Notes: generated from the sequence alone by a model not told the origin. Numbered from the stretch's first letter, positions 26,259 to 36,062 are shown. The stretch is DNA of 64,000 bases from Clostridiales bacterium (GCA_018371275.1 JAHALF010000009.1:1-64000); one strand, 5' to 3'. A program made the numbers and translations.

Positions 26259-27197
26259 ATGGAAACTATAAATGAAAATAAAGAAGTAAAAAGTAAAAGA
26301 AATAAAAGATCTTTAAAAAGTACTTGGTTATTACACAAAGAAAAATATATATTACTTGCTCCTTTTACAGTTATATTTTTAATTTTTAATTTATTTCCAG
26401 TTCTTGTTGCTATTGCATTAAGCTTTACATCTTTTAATATGTTAGAAGCACCAGATTTTATAGGTCTTGCAAATTATATAAAATTGTTAGCCTATGATGA
26501 TGTATTTTTAATTGCAGTAAAGAATACACTTTTATTAGCATTTATTACAGGACCAGTTAGTTATTTAATGTGCTTTATATTTGCTTGGCTTATTAATGAG
26601 TTGCCAGCAAAACCAAGAGCATTTTTAACACTTATATTTTATGCACCATCTATATCAGGTAACGTTTATTTAATTTGGAAAATAATATTTTCATCAGATA
26701 TGTATGGTTTTGTTAATGCTTGGCTTATTAAACTTGGTATTATAACACAACCTATATTATGGTTTGAAAAGGCAGAATATATTTTACCTATTTTAATTAT
26801 AGTACAGTTATGGTTAAGTTTGGGTGTTAGTTTTCTTGCATTTATTGCAGGTCTTCAGACAGTTGATAAATCGTTATATGAAGCAGGAGCTGTTGATGGT
26901 ATAAAAAATAGATGGCAAGAACTTTGGTATATAACACTTCCTTCTATGAAACCACAACTTATGTTTGGAGCAGTTATGCAAATAACAAATTCACTTTCTA
27001 TATCAGCTATATCGCTAGAATTAGTTGGTTTTCCTTCTGTTGATTATGCTGGTCATACAATTTTAACTCATTTACACGATTATGGTAATATAAGATTTGA
27101 AATGGGATATGCAAGTGCTATTGCAACAATTCTTTTCTTTATAATGCTTATATCAAATATAATTGTTCAAAAAATATTAAGAAAGGTTGGTGATTAA
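26259..27197 (+). CDS. Sugar ABC transporter permease (MalF type)
   Basis: A 312-residue inner-membrane permease of the carbohydrate uptake family 1 (MalF/UgpA class). The first of about six hydrophobic segments is at 31-55 and the cytoplasmic EAA loop reads YEAGAVDGIKNRWQELWYIT near 205-224, where the shared ATPase docks. A strong AGGAGGGG site precedes the ATG and only 18 bases separate it from the receptor gene. It pairs with the MalG-type permease that starts 2 bases after its stop. Confidence 0.9.
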   Translation: METINENKEVKSKRNKRSLKSTWLLHKEKYILLAPFTVIFLIFNLFPVLVAIALSFTSFNMLEAPDFIGLANYIKLLAYDDVFLIAVKNTLLLAFITGPVSYLMCFIFAWLINELPAKPRAFLTLIFYAPSISGNVYLIWKIIFSSDMYGFVNAWLIKLGIITQPILWFEKAEYILPILIIVQLWLSLGVSFLAFIAGLQTVDKSLYEAGAVDGIKNRWQELWYITLPSMKPQLMFGAVMQITNSLSISAISLELVGFPSVDYAGHTILTHLHDYGNIRFEMGYASAIATILFFIMLISNIIVQKILRKVGD

Positions 27198-27199
27198 GG

Positions 27200-28102
27200 T
27201 TGAATATTATAAAGACAGTTAAAAGAAAACTAGTTAGTAGAAAATTTAAAAGAAGAAATAGAAGTATATTTGGAGATTTAAGCTTAACAATTTTATTAGG
27301 TTTTTTTGCATTATTTAGCGCATATCCTTTAGTTTATACTATAAATAATGCTTTTAAACCACTTAGCGAAATATTTTTATTTCCACCAAGAATTTTTGTT
27401 CAAAATCCTACGTTAGATAACTTTTTTGATTTATCTTCTATTATAGGTAACTCTTGGATACCATTTTCTATATACATTTTTAATACATTATTAATAACAT
27501 TTTTAGGTACAGCTGGAACAGTTTTACTTAGCACAATGGCAGCTTATCCTTTAGCTAAATATACATTCCCAGGCTCTAAAGTAATGTCTAATTTAATAGT
27601 ATATGCACTTATGTTTAATAGTACTGTTATAAGTATACCAAACTATATAATTATGAGTAAACTTGGTATGATTGACACATATTGGGCAGTATTATTACCA
27701 GTTATTGGTTCTACACTTGGCTTATACCTTATGAAAAACTTTATAGTACAAATACCAACTTCATTAATAGAGGCAGCTAAAATTGATGGAGCATCAGAAT
27801 ATAGGATATTTTCTACTATAATAATACCTCTTTGTAAACCAGCTTGGATTACATTATGTATATTATCATTTCAAACTTTATGGGGAACAACAGGTGGAAA
27901 CTTTTTATATTCAGAAAAGTTAAAACCAATAAGCTATGCTCTTTCTCAAATAGTTGGAGCTGGAACAGTTGGTGGCTCGGTTGCTAGAACAGGTGTTGCT
28001 TCTGCTGTATCACTTATTATGCTAATTGTTCCAGTTACAGTATTTATTATATCTCAAAGTAATGTGCTTGAAACAATGGCAAGTTCTGGTATGAAAGATT
28101 AA
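27200..28102 (+). CDS. Sugar ABC transporter permease (MalG type)
   Basis: A 300-residue permease of the MalG/UgpE class, second partner of the preceding gene. It starts at TTG, two bases after the previous stop, with AAGGTTGG as ribosome binding site. A basic N terminus is followed by six hydrophobic segments; the EAA loop is IEAAKIDGASEYRIFSTIII near 190-209. No ATPase gene is present anywhere in this cluster, so coupling to a housekeeping MsmX-type ATPase encoded elsewhere is likely. Confidence 0.9.
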   Translation: MNIIKTVKRKLVSRKFKRRNRSIFGDLSLTILLGFFALFSAYPLVYTINNAFKPLSEIFLFPPRIFVQNPTLDNFFDLSSIIGNSWIPFSIYIFNTLLITFLGTAGTVLLSTMAAYPLAKYTFPGSKVMSNLIVYALMFNSTVISIPNYIIMSKLGMIDTYWAVLLPVIGSTLGLYLMKNFIVQIPTSLIEAAKIDGASEYRIFSTIIIPLCKPAWITLCILSFQTLWGTTGGNFLYSEKLKPISYALSQIVGAGTVGGSVARTGVASAVSLIMLIVPVTVFIISQSNVLETMASSGMKD

Positions 28103-28119
28103 TAAAGGGGTGATATAAT

Positions 28120-29613
28120 TTGATAAAGAAAAATTTAATAGTATATATATTTATCACCATTTTAATTTTTCCTAATATTGTATTTGCTCAAAATACAATA
28201 GATACAACATATAATTATAATTGGTGGGGAAATGCAATTGAAAATATACCATTTTTTGAGTTATATGATACCATAGACGTTGATAATATGGATGGTATAA
28301 AAATTTCAGGAATGGATGATGTTAATGTTAAAAATGGTAGAATATACATTGTAGATTCAACAGAATCAAGAATAAATATTTTTAATAGTAAAGATTTTAA
28401 GCTTATAACAAGTCTTAAAAATATACGTAATAGAGAAGGTAAAATAGCTACTGATGAAAAAACAGGACAACAAATTTTATTAAAAAATCCAGAAGGTATA
28501 TTTGTTCATTCACAAAATGAAGAAATTTATATTGCAGATACAGGAAATGAAAGAATTGTTGTTATAGATGAAAAAGATTTTAGCTTTAAAAGAACAATAA
28601 CAAAACCATCTAATATGGTTGGTCAAACAAATTTTAAACCTTCAAAAATTGTAGTAGATAAATTGAATAGAATTTATGTAGTTGTACAGTCTGGTTTTGA
28701 AGGCATTATTGAGCTTACTGGTGATGGAGATTTTAAAAGATATTTTGGTGTTAATAAGCCAAAAGTTAATTTAGTAGATTATTTTTGGAGACAGTATGCT
28801 TCAGAAGAGCAAAAGGCTAAAATGACAAAAATTTTAGCACCTTCATTTAATAATATTGATATAGATTCTGAAGGGTTTATATATGCAACAACTTTTGATG
28901 CTAGTGCAACAGATAAAGTTTTTAGACTAAATCCTAAAGGTGAAAATATTTTAAGAGAAGAAGGATATTTTCCAGTTATAGGTGATCTTGATTTAGAAGA
29001 TATTAAAAACTCTATAAAGCCACCAGAAAGTCAATTTGTTGATATAGCGCTTACAGATTATGGAACTTATGCTCTTTTAGATAAAAATAATGGTCGTATT
29101 TTTATATATAATTTTGACGGCGAGCTTTTAAATATATTTGGACAAAAAGGTTTTATGAAAGGTGAATTTAGTGAACCTACATCAATAGCTTGGCTAGATG
29201 ATAATCTTATTATTACAGATAAGCAAATGAAGTGTGCCTATATATTTAAACCTACTACTATTGGTAAATTGATGTTACAATCTAGTGAAGCTTATTATAA
29301 TGGTGAGTGGGATAAGTCAACAGAGCTTTTAAAAGAAGCTGTAAAATTAAATAGTAATTTAGAAATAGCTTATAATAGTATTGGGAAATCATACCTTATG
29401 GAAGATGACTATGAAACAGCTATGTACTATTTTAACCTTAGTAAAAATAAAATTTATTATTCAAAAGCTTTTAATGGATACAGAAGTATTTGGATACAAG
29501 ATAATTTTAATTGGATTTTTATACTTATGATTTTAGGAGTAGCAGGTGTAATATATTCTGAAATTAGATATTATAAAAAGAAAAAGAAAATAGGAGGTGA
29601 AGATGATGAGTAA
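28120..29613 (+). CDS. Secreted NHL-repeat beta-propeller protein with TPR and membrane tail
   Basis: A 497-residue protein starting at TTG behind AAAGGGGTGA. It has a cleavable-type signal peptide (about 1-23, ending IVFAQ), then NHL-like six-bladed propeller repeats (NPEGIFVHSQNEEIYIADTG near 126-145; FSEPTSIAWLDDNLIITD near 348-365), TPR-like helices near 385-450 (AYYNGEWDKSTELLKEAVKL, AYNSIGKSYLMEDDYETAMY), and a C-terminal membrane segment near 465-483 with a basic end. The propeller should face outward. Proteins of this layout recur next to DUF5696 and Yip1 proteins in carbohydrate ABC loci of Firmicutes; the biochemical role is not known. Confidence 0.8.
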   Translation: MIKKNLIVYIFITILIFPNIVFAQNTIDTTYNYNWWGNAIENIPFFELYDTIDVDNMDGIKISGMDDVNVKNGRIYIVDSTESRINIFNSKDFKLITSLKNIRNREGKIATDEKTGQQILLKNPEGIFVHSQNEEIYIADTGNERIVVIDEKDFSFKRTITKPSNMVGQTNFKPSKIVVDKLNRIYVVVQSGFEGIIELTGDGDFKRYFGVNKPKVNLVDYFWRQYASEEQKAKMTKILAPSFNNIDIDSEGFIYATTFDASATDKVFRLNPKGENILREEGYFPVIGDLDLEDIKNSIKPPESQFVDIALTDYGTYALLDKNNGRIFIYNFDGELLNIFGQKGFMKGEFSEPTSIAWLDDNLIITDKQMKCAYIFKPTTIGKLMLQSSEAYYNGEWDKSTELLKEAVKLNSNLEIAYNSIGKSYLMEDDYETAMYYFNLSKNKIYYSKAFNGYRSIWIQDNFNWIFILMILGVAGVIYSEIRYYKKKKKIGGEDDE

Positions 29614-30244
29614 ATTTTATAATGATTTTAAATACTTAACTTATGCTATTTTCCACCCATTTGATGCTTTTTATGAAATTAAGTGGCGTAAAAAGGGCAA
29701 TATGTTATTAGCTACAATTTTATTATTACTTTATGGCATAACAAAAGTTTTATGTGATAATTATAATGGATTTATAGTAAATGATGTTTTATTATTTAAG
29801 GAAAATAGTTTAATAACTATACTTATAACTATTGCACCATTAATGCTATTTGTTATTAGCAATTGGAGTGTTTCTACACTTTATAATGGTAAAGCAAAAG
29901 TAAAAGATTTATATTTACTTATTTGTTATTCAATCTTTCCTATTATAGTATTAAATTTATTAAGTATACCTTTATCTAATATAATAATTATGGAAGAAGT
30001 TCCACTATATTTGTCTTTTAAAATTTTAGGGGTAGTATGGTTTTGTTTCTTAATGTTTACAGGGCTTATAACAATACAAGAATTTACAATACAAGAGAAT
30101 ATAATGACCCTTTTAGCAACTCTTGTTTCAGCAATAGCAATAATATTTTTATTAGGTCTATATTTTTTTCTTATGGAGCAGGTGGTATCATTTGTTATAA
30201 CAATTATTAAAGAGATAGTTACAATGGGAGGGATAGGAATATGA
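29603..30244 (+). CDS. Yip1-family integral membrane protein
   Basis: An integral membrane protein of about 213 residues resembling the Yip1 domain family, with the FHPFDAFYEIKWRKKGN entry segment and five hydrophobic segments. I start it at the ATG at 29603, five bases after GGAGG (29593-29597); a GTG at 29597 overlaps that site and is unlikely, and the ATG at 29606 is also possible. It overlaps the end of the propeller gene by 11 bases and overlaps the DUF5696 gene by 4, so the three are translationally coupled. A structural or trafficking role for the transporter complex is inference. Confidence 0.8.
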   Translation: MMSKFYNDFKYLTYAIFHPFDAFYEIKWRKKGNMLLATILLLLYGITKVLCDNYNGFIVNDVLLFKENSLITILITIAPLMLFVISNWSVSTLYNGKAKVKDLYLLICYSIFPIIVLNLLSIPLSNIIIMEEVPLYLSFKILGVVWFCFLMFTGLITIQEFTIQENIMTLLATLVSAIAIIFLLGLYFFLMEQVVSFVITIIKEIVTMGGIGI

Positions 30245-32805
30245 TTAAGAAAAGAAATATTATAATAGTAATATTTATTATATCAACAATAATTTTATTT
30301 TTATTATTTCTAAAATTATTTCCAAGATTTGTTCTTAAATCAGAAGCTATTGCACCCTTTGAAACTAATAGTAAGGTTGAAATAGGAGATGAAATCCCTA
30401 TTAAAAAGGGAGAGGTTTTAATTGCTAATTCTAATAATAAAAAATTGTATTTAGATACAGACTTACTTACAATAAGAATTGTAGATGATAAAACAGGAAA
30501 AGAATGGACTAGCAAAGTAGATGTTGCTAGTAATACTAAAGAGCAGTCTATTATAAACATATCTTATTATGGTAAAGATGATAAAACTGTTGAATGGGAC
30601 GCTTATAGCTTTGTTGTTGAAAAAGGGAATTATGCAATAAACAAAATAGAAAATGGAGCAAGAGTAACATTAAACTTTCAAACAGATAATAAAAAGCCAG
30701 AACAACTTGTACCTATGTATATGAAAAAAGAATTATATGAAGAAAGATTTTTAAAACCATTAGAAAGTTTAAAGGAAAATGGTAATATTAATTCTAAACA
30801 ATATTCATCATTTAAAGATATTTTAGGTTCTGTATATACAAAAACTTTGGATTCAAAAGGTTATAAGTTAAGTAGTTCAGGTATTTCTCCAAAGGGAGCA
30901 AAAATATTATCAAACTTTGTTGAGACTATTGGATATACAACAGATATGTTAAGGGAAGATAATGAGGCAGCTAATATTGAAATTTCAATACCACAAAGCG
31001 CTAGTTTTAAAATTGTTTTAGATTTAACTTTAGATAATGGAGATTTAGTTGCTAATATACCAACATATGAATGTACATCTTTAAATGATTTTTATACACT
31101 TTTATCAATAGAAGTTTTACCTACTTTAGGTTATGCTTCATCACAAAAAACTAATGAGGGATATATATTTGTTCCAGATGGTTCAGGTGCATTATTTGAA
31201 TTAAATGGATATAATGCAAGTTATCCACATTATAAAAGACCAATATATAACAATACATATTTTGATAAAATGTATGAGATGGATACTTTTAAAGAGGGTA
31301 TAACTATGCCAGTATTTGGTATAATGTATGGAAAAGACGAAACAGCTCAAGGTATGTTTGGAATTGTTGAGAGTGGTGAGGAGTTAGGTTCAATTAATGC
31401 ACAACTTGGGTCAAAAGATAATTCAACTGGTGGTGTTAATAATAAAGTATTTACTTCAGTTGACATTTCTCAATATTCAAGGGTTAAATTGCAAGGACCA
31501 TATTCAGAAGATAGCACTAGATATTTAGTATCTACTGGTAAAATAAATATGGATTATAAAGTGAGATATAAATTTTTTGCAGAAAATGCCACTTATAATG
31601 AATTTGCAAAAACATATAAAGAATATTTAATGGATAAATATTCTTTAGAAGAAAAATATTCGAGTGAGCCAAAAATTTATTTTGAAGTCTTAGGTGCATT
31701 AACATTAAAAGAATTTGTTGCAGGTGTACCATATAATAAAATAGTATCAATGACAACTTATGATGAGCTTAATCAAATAATTAATGAAACTGGAGATATG
31801 AACGCTATATTTGAATATAATGGTGCGTTTAATAATGGGGAAAAAACAACATTAATGAATAATGTTAAATTAGTTTCTCAAAATGGTTCAAAAGAAGATT
31901 TATCTAAGTTAATTGAAACATCAAAGGATAGTTCAAAAGAGATTTTACTAGGAACTAGTTTAATGACTATTAAAGATAATACTCTAGCATTTGACCCTAA
32001 AATACATTCAATAATAGGTTATGATAGTAAACCAGCAAAAATATATAAATACAATTTAATTGATGGAAAATTTTCACCAAATAAAACAGATGAAAGATAC
32101 CTTTTAAATCCTAAGTATTTAAAAGATGTTATGGATAATTTTATTAATAAAACAAAAGATTTTGCAAATATTGCTATAACAGATATTCCAAATACTTTCT
32201 ATGCAAATTATAATGTTAAAGATATTATAAACCCTATTGATACAAATAATATAATAGAAAGAGAATTATCAAAATTAAGTGAAACAAAAAGGCTTTCATT
32301 TAAAAATCCTAATATGAATACATTGCCATATGCAGATATAGCAACAGATATTTCAAGAGAATCTAGTCAGTATGGAACTATGTATATATCTATACCATTT
32401 AGACAATTAACTTTTAATGGATTAGTAGAGTACACTACATTAAATGCTAATATGTCAAAAAAAGATATAGATTATTATTTGTTACAAGCACTTGAGCTTG
32501 GTAGCTATCCTAAATTTAAAATATCTTATAAAAAAGAAGATATTTTAAAAGATAGTGATTATACAAATTTAATTAATACTCATTTTGAAACTTTAAAACC
32601 AAGAATAAATAAGCTTTATAATGATTATGAAAAGGCTTTTTCTAATATTGGAACAACGGAGATAGAAAATCATATTATTTTACAAGAGGGAGTTTTTGAA
32701 ACAACTTATAAAAATGGAGTTAAAGTTATTACAAATTATAATCTTAATGATGTTATGTTAGAAGATCTAGCAGTAAAATCAATGGGGTATAGAATTATTA
32801 AATAA
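30241..32805 (+). CDS. DUF5696-type membrane-anchored protein
   Basis: An 854-residue protein with one N-terminal membrane segment (about 6-24) and a large extracellular part. The centre, with GYIFVPDGSGALFELN near 308-323 and YKRPIYNNTYFDKMYEMD, followed by MPVFGIMYGKDETAQGMFGI, fits the DUF5696 family that accompanies sugar ABC loci in Paenibacillus and Clostridia. The C-terminal half has a TIM-barrel-like feel (MNAIFEYNGAFNNG, later IAITDIPNTFYANYN) and could be a glycosidase-like fold, but I see no catalytic motif I would defend. It sits between two permease pairs. Function unknown. Confidence 0.75.
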   Translation: MIKKRNIIIVIFIISTIILFLLFLKLFPRFVLKSEAIAPFETNSKVEIGDEIPIKKGEVLIANSNNKKLYLDTDLLTIRIVDDKTGKEWTSKVDVASNTKEQSIINISYYGKDDKTVEWDAYSFVVEKGNYAINKIENGARVTLNFQTDNKKPEQLVPMYMKKELYEERFLKPLESLKENGNINSKQYSSFKDILGSVYTKTLDSKGYKLSSSGISPKGAKILSNFVETIGYTTDMLREDNEAANIEISIPQSASFKIVLDLTLDNGDLVANIPTYECTSLNDFYTLLSIEVLPTLGYASSQKTNEGYIFVPDGSGALFELNGYNASYPHYKRPIYNNTYFDKMYEMDTFKEGITMPVFGIMYGKDETAQGMFGIVESGEELGSINAQLGSKDNSTGGVNNKVFTSVDISQYSRVKLQGPYSEDSTRYLVSTGKINMDYKVRYKFFAENATYNEFAKTYKEYLMDKYSLEEKYSSEPKIYFEVLGALTLKEFVAGVPYNKIVSMTTYDELNQIINETGDMNAIFEYNGAFNNGEKTTLMNNVKLVSQNGSKEDLSKLIETSKDSSKEILLGTSLMTIKDNTLAFDPKIHSIIGYDSKPAKIYKYNLIDGKFSPNKTDERYLLNPKYLKDVMDNFINKTKDFANIAITDIPNTFYANYNVKDIINPIDTNNIIERELSKLSETKRLSFKNPNMNTLPYADIATDISRESSQYGTMYISIPFRQLTFNGLVEYTTLNANMSKKDIDYYLLQALELGSYPKFKISYKKEDILKDSDYTNLINTHFETLKPRINKLYNDYEKAFSNIGTTEIENHIILQEGVFETTYKNGVKVITNYNLNDVMLEDLAVKSMGYRIIK

Positions 32806-32823
32806 TTAAGGAGGGATGAAATA

Positions 32824-33738
32824 ATGAGAATAAAATATGCAACAAAAAGGAGATTAAATGGTATTATTTTTATCTTGCCTTGGTTAATAGGATTCATATT
32901 TTTCTTCATAATTCCTATAATAAATACAGTTATTTATTCTTTTAATAATGTTAGTGTTAGAGAAACAGGGGGTATGGAGTTACAAGCTAGTGGATTTCAA
33001 AATTATATTAATTTATTTAAGTTAGAGGTTACAACACAAAATCAACCAATTTTAAGATTATTAATTGAAGAAAATCAAAAAATACTTGTTAATGTGCCTT
33101 TAATTGTAATATTTAGTTTGTTTTTAGCTTTAATTATTAATGCTAAGTTTAAAGGTAGAGCAATTGTTAGGGTAATTTTCTTTTTACCAATAATTTTAGG
33201 GTTAGATATTGTTTCAAGTATGCTATTTATAAATAATACAGGATTAGATAGTGCTAGTGTAGAAGCTATGCAATCAGTAACAGCATTTACAAATACGTCT
33301 ATATCAGATATATTATTAAAATATGCAGGACTTCCAATAGAGATAGCACAATTTATACAAGATGCACTAAAGAATATATCTATGATTATATCTAAATCAG
33401 GTGTTCAAGTTTTGATATTTTTAGCAGGACTTCAATCAATTTCTCCTTCTTTATATGAAGTTGCAAGGATTGAAGGAGCAACTGAATATGAAACTTTTTG
33501 GAAAGTTACTATTCCAGCTACAGCTAATATAACATTTTTTGTATCTATATATACATTAATTGATATGTTTTTAAATTCACCTATTACAAAAGAAATCTAT
33601 AATTTTGCTTTTCTTAAAAGTAAAATAGGGGTTGGTTCAGCCCTTTCTGTATTATTTGTATTAAACGAAATAGTATTTCTATTCCTTATTAGCTTGTTCT
33701 TGAAAAAGGTGGTAAAATTGGATTATGGTAAATATTAA
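32824..33738 (+). CDS. Sugar ABC transporter permease (MalF type), second copy
   Basis: A 304-residue permease of the MalF/UgpA class and the third of four permeases in the cluster. It begins RINGIIFILPWLIGFIFFFI-like hydrophobic sequence after a short basic end, and its EAA loop is YEVARIEGATEYETFWKVTI near 215-234. A stretch of about 40 residues between segments (LFINNTGLDSASVEAMQSVT onwards) is an extracytoplasmic insertion. AAGGAGGGAT precedes the ATG. It pairs with the next gene; the two differ clearly from the first pair, so a second substrate is possible. Confidence 0.88.
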   Translation: MRIKYATKRRLNGIIFILPWLIGFIFFFIIPIINTVIYSFNNVSVRETGGMELQASGFQNYINLFKLEVTTQNQPILRLLIEENQKILVNVPLIVIFSLFLALIINAKFKGRAIVRVIFFLPIILGLDIVSSMLFINNTGLDSASVEAMQSVTAFTNTSISDILLKYAGLPIEIAQFIQDALKNISMIISKSGVQVLIFLAGLQSISPSLYEVARIEGATEYETFWKVTIPATANITFFVSIYTLIDMFLNSPITKEIYNFAFLKSKIGVGSALSVLFVLNEIVFLFLISLFLKKVVKLDYGKY

Positions 33739-33791
33739 AAAGTATTTTATCTTTTGTCAGTTTATTCTTAAAAAGGTGGTGAATATAGTAT

Positions 33792-34823
33792 ATGGAAAAT
33801 CTTAAATTAGCAAAAAAGAAAATTAATTATAGAGAAGAAAGTAAAATGAACAGATATTTAGATAATTATAGATTTAAAAAGTATTCTTTAGATATAGTAA
33901 AAAAAGCATTTTTTATATCCCTTGTTATAGGTTTATGTTTTATTATTTTATACCCATTATTAAAGATTTTTCCTAATATTTTTGGAGATATGTCAGACTT
34001 AGGTAACCCAGATATTGTTTGGATACCAAAAAAATTTTCGGTTCTAAGTTTTAAGTCGGCTTTTAAAATTGCAATGGGAGGCACTTTAAAAGGGATTTTT
34101 ATAACAACTATTTATGCTTTTACAATAACAATAATACAAATATTTATGAGTGCCATGACAGGTTATGCTATTGCAAGAATTGATTTTAAAGGGAGAAATT
34201 TGGTTTTTGGATTAGTTATATTAACATTTTTAGTGCCACCACAAGCGTTATTAATTTCTCAGTATTTACACTTTAAACAATTTGATATATTAGGTTTATT
34301 TTCAATGATTACAGGAGGAACAATAGATATTATAAATAAACCAATAATATTATATTTACTAGCAATTTTAGGTTGTGGTGTAAAACAAGGGTTATTTATA
34401 TTTATATTTAGACAATTTTTTATAACAATGCCAAATGAATTTGAAGAAGCTTCTGTTATAGATGGTTGTGGTTTTTACAAAACATATTTTAAAATAATGT
34501 TACCTAATGCTATGCCTCCTATAATGACTGTTGGTCTTTTATCTTTTGTTTTTAATTATGGTGACACATATTATACAAATTATTTTCATCCAGATGGACC
34601 ATATATGGCAGTTATATTACAAAAGGTGTTTGCAGCAGATAGAAGAGAAGCTGTAAATCAAATTTTATTTGATAATTTTAATGTATTTCTTACTAATCAA
34701 TTAACTTTTGATGCAACAAAACAGGCTGCACTAGTTGTATTCTTGATACCATTAATAATAATTTATTTATTAGCACAAAGAAAAATTGTAGAAAATTTAG
34801 AGCGTTCTGGTATTGTTGGATAA
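33792..34823 (+). CDS. Carbohydrate ABC transporter permease (MalG type), second copy
   Basis: A 343-residue MalG-class permease, longer than usual because of a hydrophilic N-terminal stretch of about 35 residues; an internal ATG at 33846 is an alternative start, but AAAGGTGGTGAA before 33792 supports the longer form. Hydrophobic segments start near residue 38, and the EAA loop is FEEASVIDGCGFYKTYFKIM near 217-236. The end of the previous gene and the leader of this one share a short near-repeat, TTCTTAAAAAGGTGGTGAA against TTCTTGAAAAAGGTGGTAAA. A terminator follows at 34864. Confidence 0.88.
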   Translation: MENLKLAKKKINYREESKMNRYLDNYRFKKYSLDIVKKAFFISLVIGLCFIILYPLLKIFPNIFGDMSDLGNPDIVWIPKKFSVLSFKSAFKIAMGGTLKGIFITTIYAFTITIIQIFMSAMTGYAIARIDFKGRNLVFGLVILTFLVPPQALLISQYLHFKQFDILGLFSMITGGTIDIINKPIILYLLAILGCGVKQGLFIFIFRQFFITMPNEFEEASVIDGCGFYKTYFKIMLPNAMPPIMTVGLLSFVFNYGDTYYTNYFHPDGPYMAVILQKVFAADRREAVNQILFDNFNVFLTNQLTFDATKQAALVVFLIPLIIIYLLAQRKIVENLERSGIVG

Positions 34824-34863
34824 TAAGATTTTATTATTTTAAAGTTAATATTTTTATTTTATA

Positions 34864-34907
34864 GCTCTTTATCATTTTATATATATAGATGGTAAAGAGC
34901 CTTTTTT
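34864..34907 (+). terminator. Terminator of the carbohydrate ABC locus
   Basis: GCTCTTTATCAT at 34864-34875 pairs with ATGGTAAAGAGC at 34889-34900 with one G-U pair, followed by CTTTTTT. Confidence 0.85.
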
Positions 34908-35029
34908 AAATTTAAAGGTTTAATAATATATTTTATTATACTGAAATTGCATAGCAACATAGGATTGCTTGATATGTAAATTTATATATTATATAATAAG
35001 CATACTAATATATAAAGGAGAGTGATAGT

Positions 35030-35449
35030 ATGAATACAAGTTATATTTTAAAAGAAATTCGTGTTAAAAATAATTTGACACAAGATGAGATGGCTGAAAA
35101 ATTATCTATTACACGACAAGCAATTTCTCGTTGGGAAAATGGAGAGACAACTCCTAATATAGAAACATTAAAACAAATTTCTATACTATTTGATGTTTCT
35201 ATTAATACATTATTAGGAAGTCCAAGAAAGATTTATTGCCAATGTTGCGGAATGCCATTAGAAGATGATATTATTAGCCGTGAAGTAGACAACAGTTTTA
35301 ATGAGGAATACTGTAAATGGTGTTATACAGATGGAAAATTTATATATAAAAATATAGATGAATTAATTGATTTTCTTATAAGTATTAAGCCAGAATATTC
35401 AAGAGAGTATTTTTATGAACACTTAAAAAAACTTAATTATTGGGGATAA
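35030..35449 (+). CDS. XRE-family regulator with C-terminal zinc-ribbon domain
   Basis: A 139-residue protein. Residues 1-62 form an XRE helix-turn-helix (QDEMAEKLSITRQAISRWEN, then GETTPNIETLKQIS). Residues 67-139 are a zinc-ribbon domain with two CxxC pairs, YCQCCGMPL and YCKWCYTDG, a combination widespread in Firmicutes. The zinc-ribbon half is often a stand-alone protein of unknown role. It is monocistronic, with AAGGAGAG before the ATG and a terminator after it. The regulated genes are unknown; the zinc uptake operon lies next door but nothing in the sequence ties them. Confidence 0.85.
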   Translation: MNTSYILKEIRVKNNLTQDEMAEKLSITRQAISRWENGETTPNIETLKQISILFDVSINTLLGSPRKIYCQCCGMPLEDDIISREVDNSFNEEYCKWCYTDGKFIYKNIDELIDFLISIKPEYSREYFYEHLKKLNYWG

Positions 35450-35487
35450 TTTTTAGAATAATTTATGGGTTAGATAATGGATAAAAT

Positions 35488-35523
35488 GTAGTTATAAGTA
35501 TTTTTTATAACTACTATTTTTTA
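35488..35523 (+). terminator. Terminator after the XRE gene
   Basis: GTAGTTATAA at 35488-35497 and TTATAACTAC at 35505-35514 form a 10-bp perfect stem followed by a T-rich tail. Confidence 0.8.
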
Positions 35524-35564
35524 TGTGAAATATACTCTATTATATAAAATATATTTTAATAAAA

Positions 35565-35627
35565 TGAAAATAATTTTCAAATTATTGACAAATATATTTT
35601 TTAGTGATAAAATGAAAATGATTTTCA
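35565..35627 (+). promoter_or_regulatory. Zinc-operon promoter with two Fur-family boxes
   Basis: Two 15-base palindromes of 7-1-7 form, TGAAAATAATTTTCA at 35565-35579 and TGAAAATGATTTTCA at 35613-35627, flank a promoter with TTGACA at 35585-35590, a 17-base spacer and TAAAAT at 35608-35613. The downstream box touches the -10. The layout predicts repression by the Fur-family protein encoded immediately downstream. Confidence 0.8.
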
Positions 35628-35642
35628 AAATGGAGGAGTTTT

Positions 35643-36062
35643 ATGTCTAATGAAAATAAAATTTATAAAACAAAACAAAAAGAAAATATATTAAGATATT
35701 TTAAAAATTTTCAAGATTCACATATTACAGCACAAGAAATATATGATTATCTAAATAAAATGGGTACACCAGTTGGAGTAACTACTATTTATAGACACTT
35801 AGAAAAACTTGTATCTGAGGGTATAATAAAAAAATATGTTTTAGATTCTAAAAAGGGTGCTTATTTTGAGTATGTAGATAATAAAGTTAATAAAGATATT
35901 AAATTTCACTTAAAATGTAATAAATGTGATGGACTATATCATTTTAAATGCAATGAGCTTAAAAATTTATATATACACTTTTTAGAAAAACATAATATGA
36001 ATATTGATTTATCAAAAACTGTTTATTATGGTATTTGTGATAAATGTAATAAACTTTGTTAG
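35643..36062 (+). CDS. Fur-family regulator, probably Zur
   Basis: A 139-residue Fur-family metalloregulator. The N-terminal winged helix includes SHITAQEIYDYLNKMGTPVG and VTTIYRHLEKLVSEG; the dimerisation domain carries two CxxC pairs, CNKCDG and CDKCNK, which in the family hold a structural zinc. The HFKC and FH segments near 90-105 supply candidate sensing ligands. It is first in an operon with znuA, znuC, znuB, which favours zinc sensing (Zur) over iron or peroxide. Two matching boxes at its promoter suggest autoregulation. Confidence 0.88.
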   Translation: MSNENKIYKTKQKENILRYFKNFQDSHITAQEIYDYLNKMGTPVGVTTIYRHLEKLVSEGIIKKYVLDSKKGAYFEYVDNKVNKDIKFHLKCNKCDGLYHFKCNELKNLYIHFLEKHNMNIDLSKTVYYGICDKCNKLC

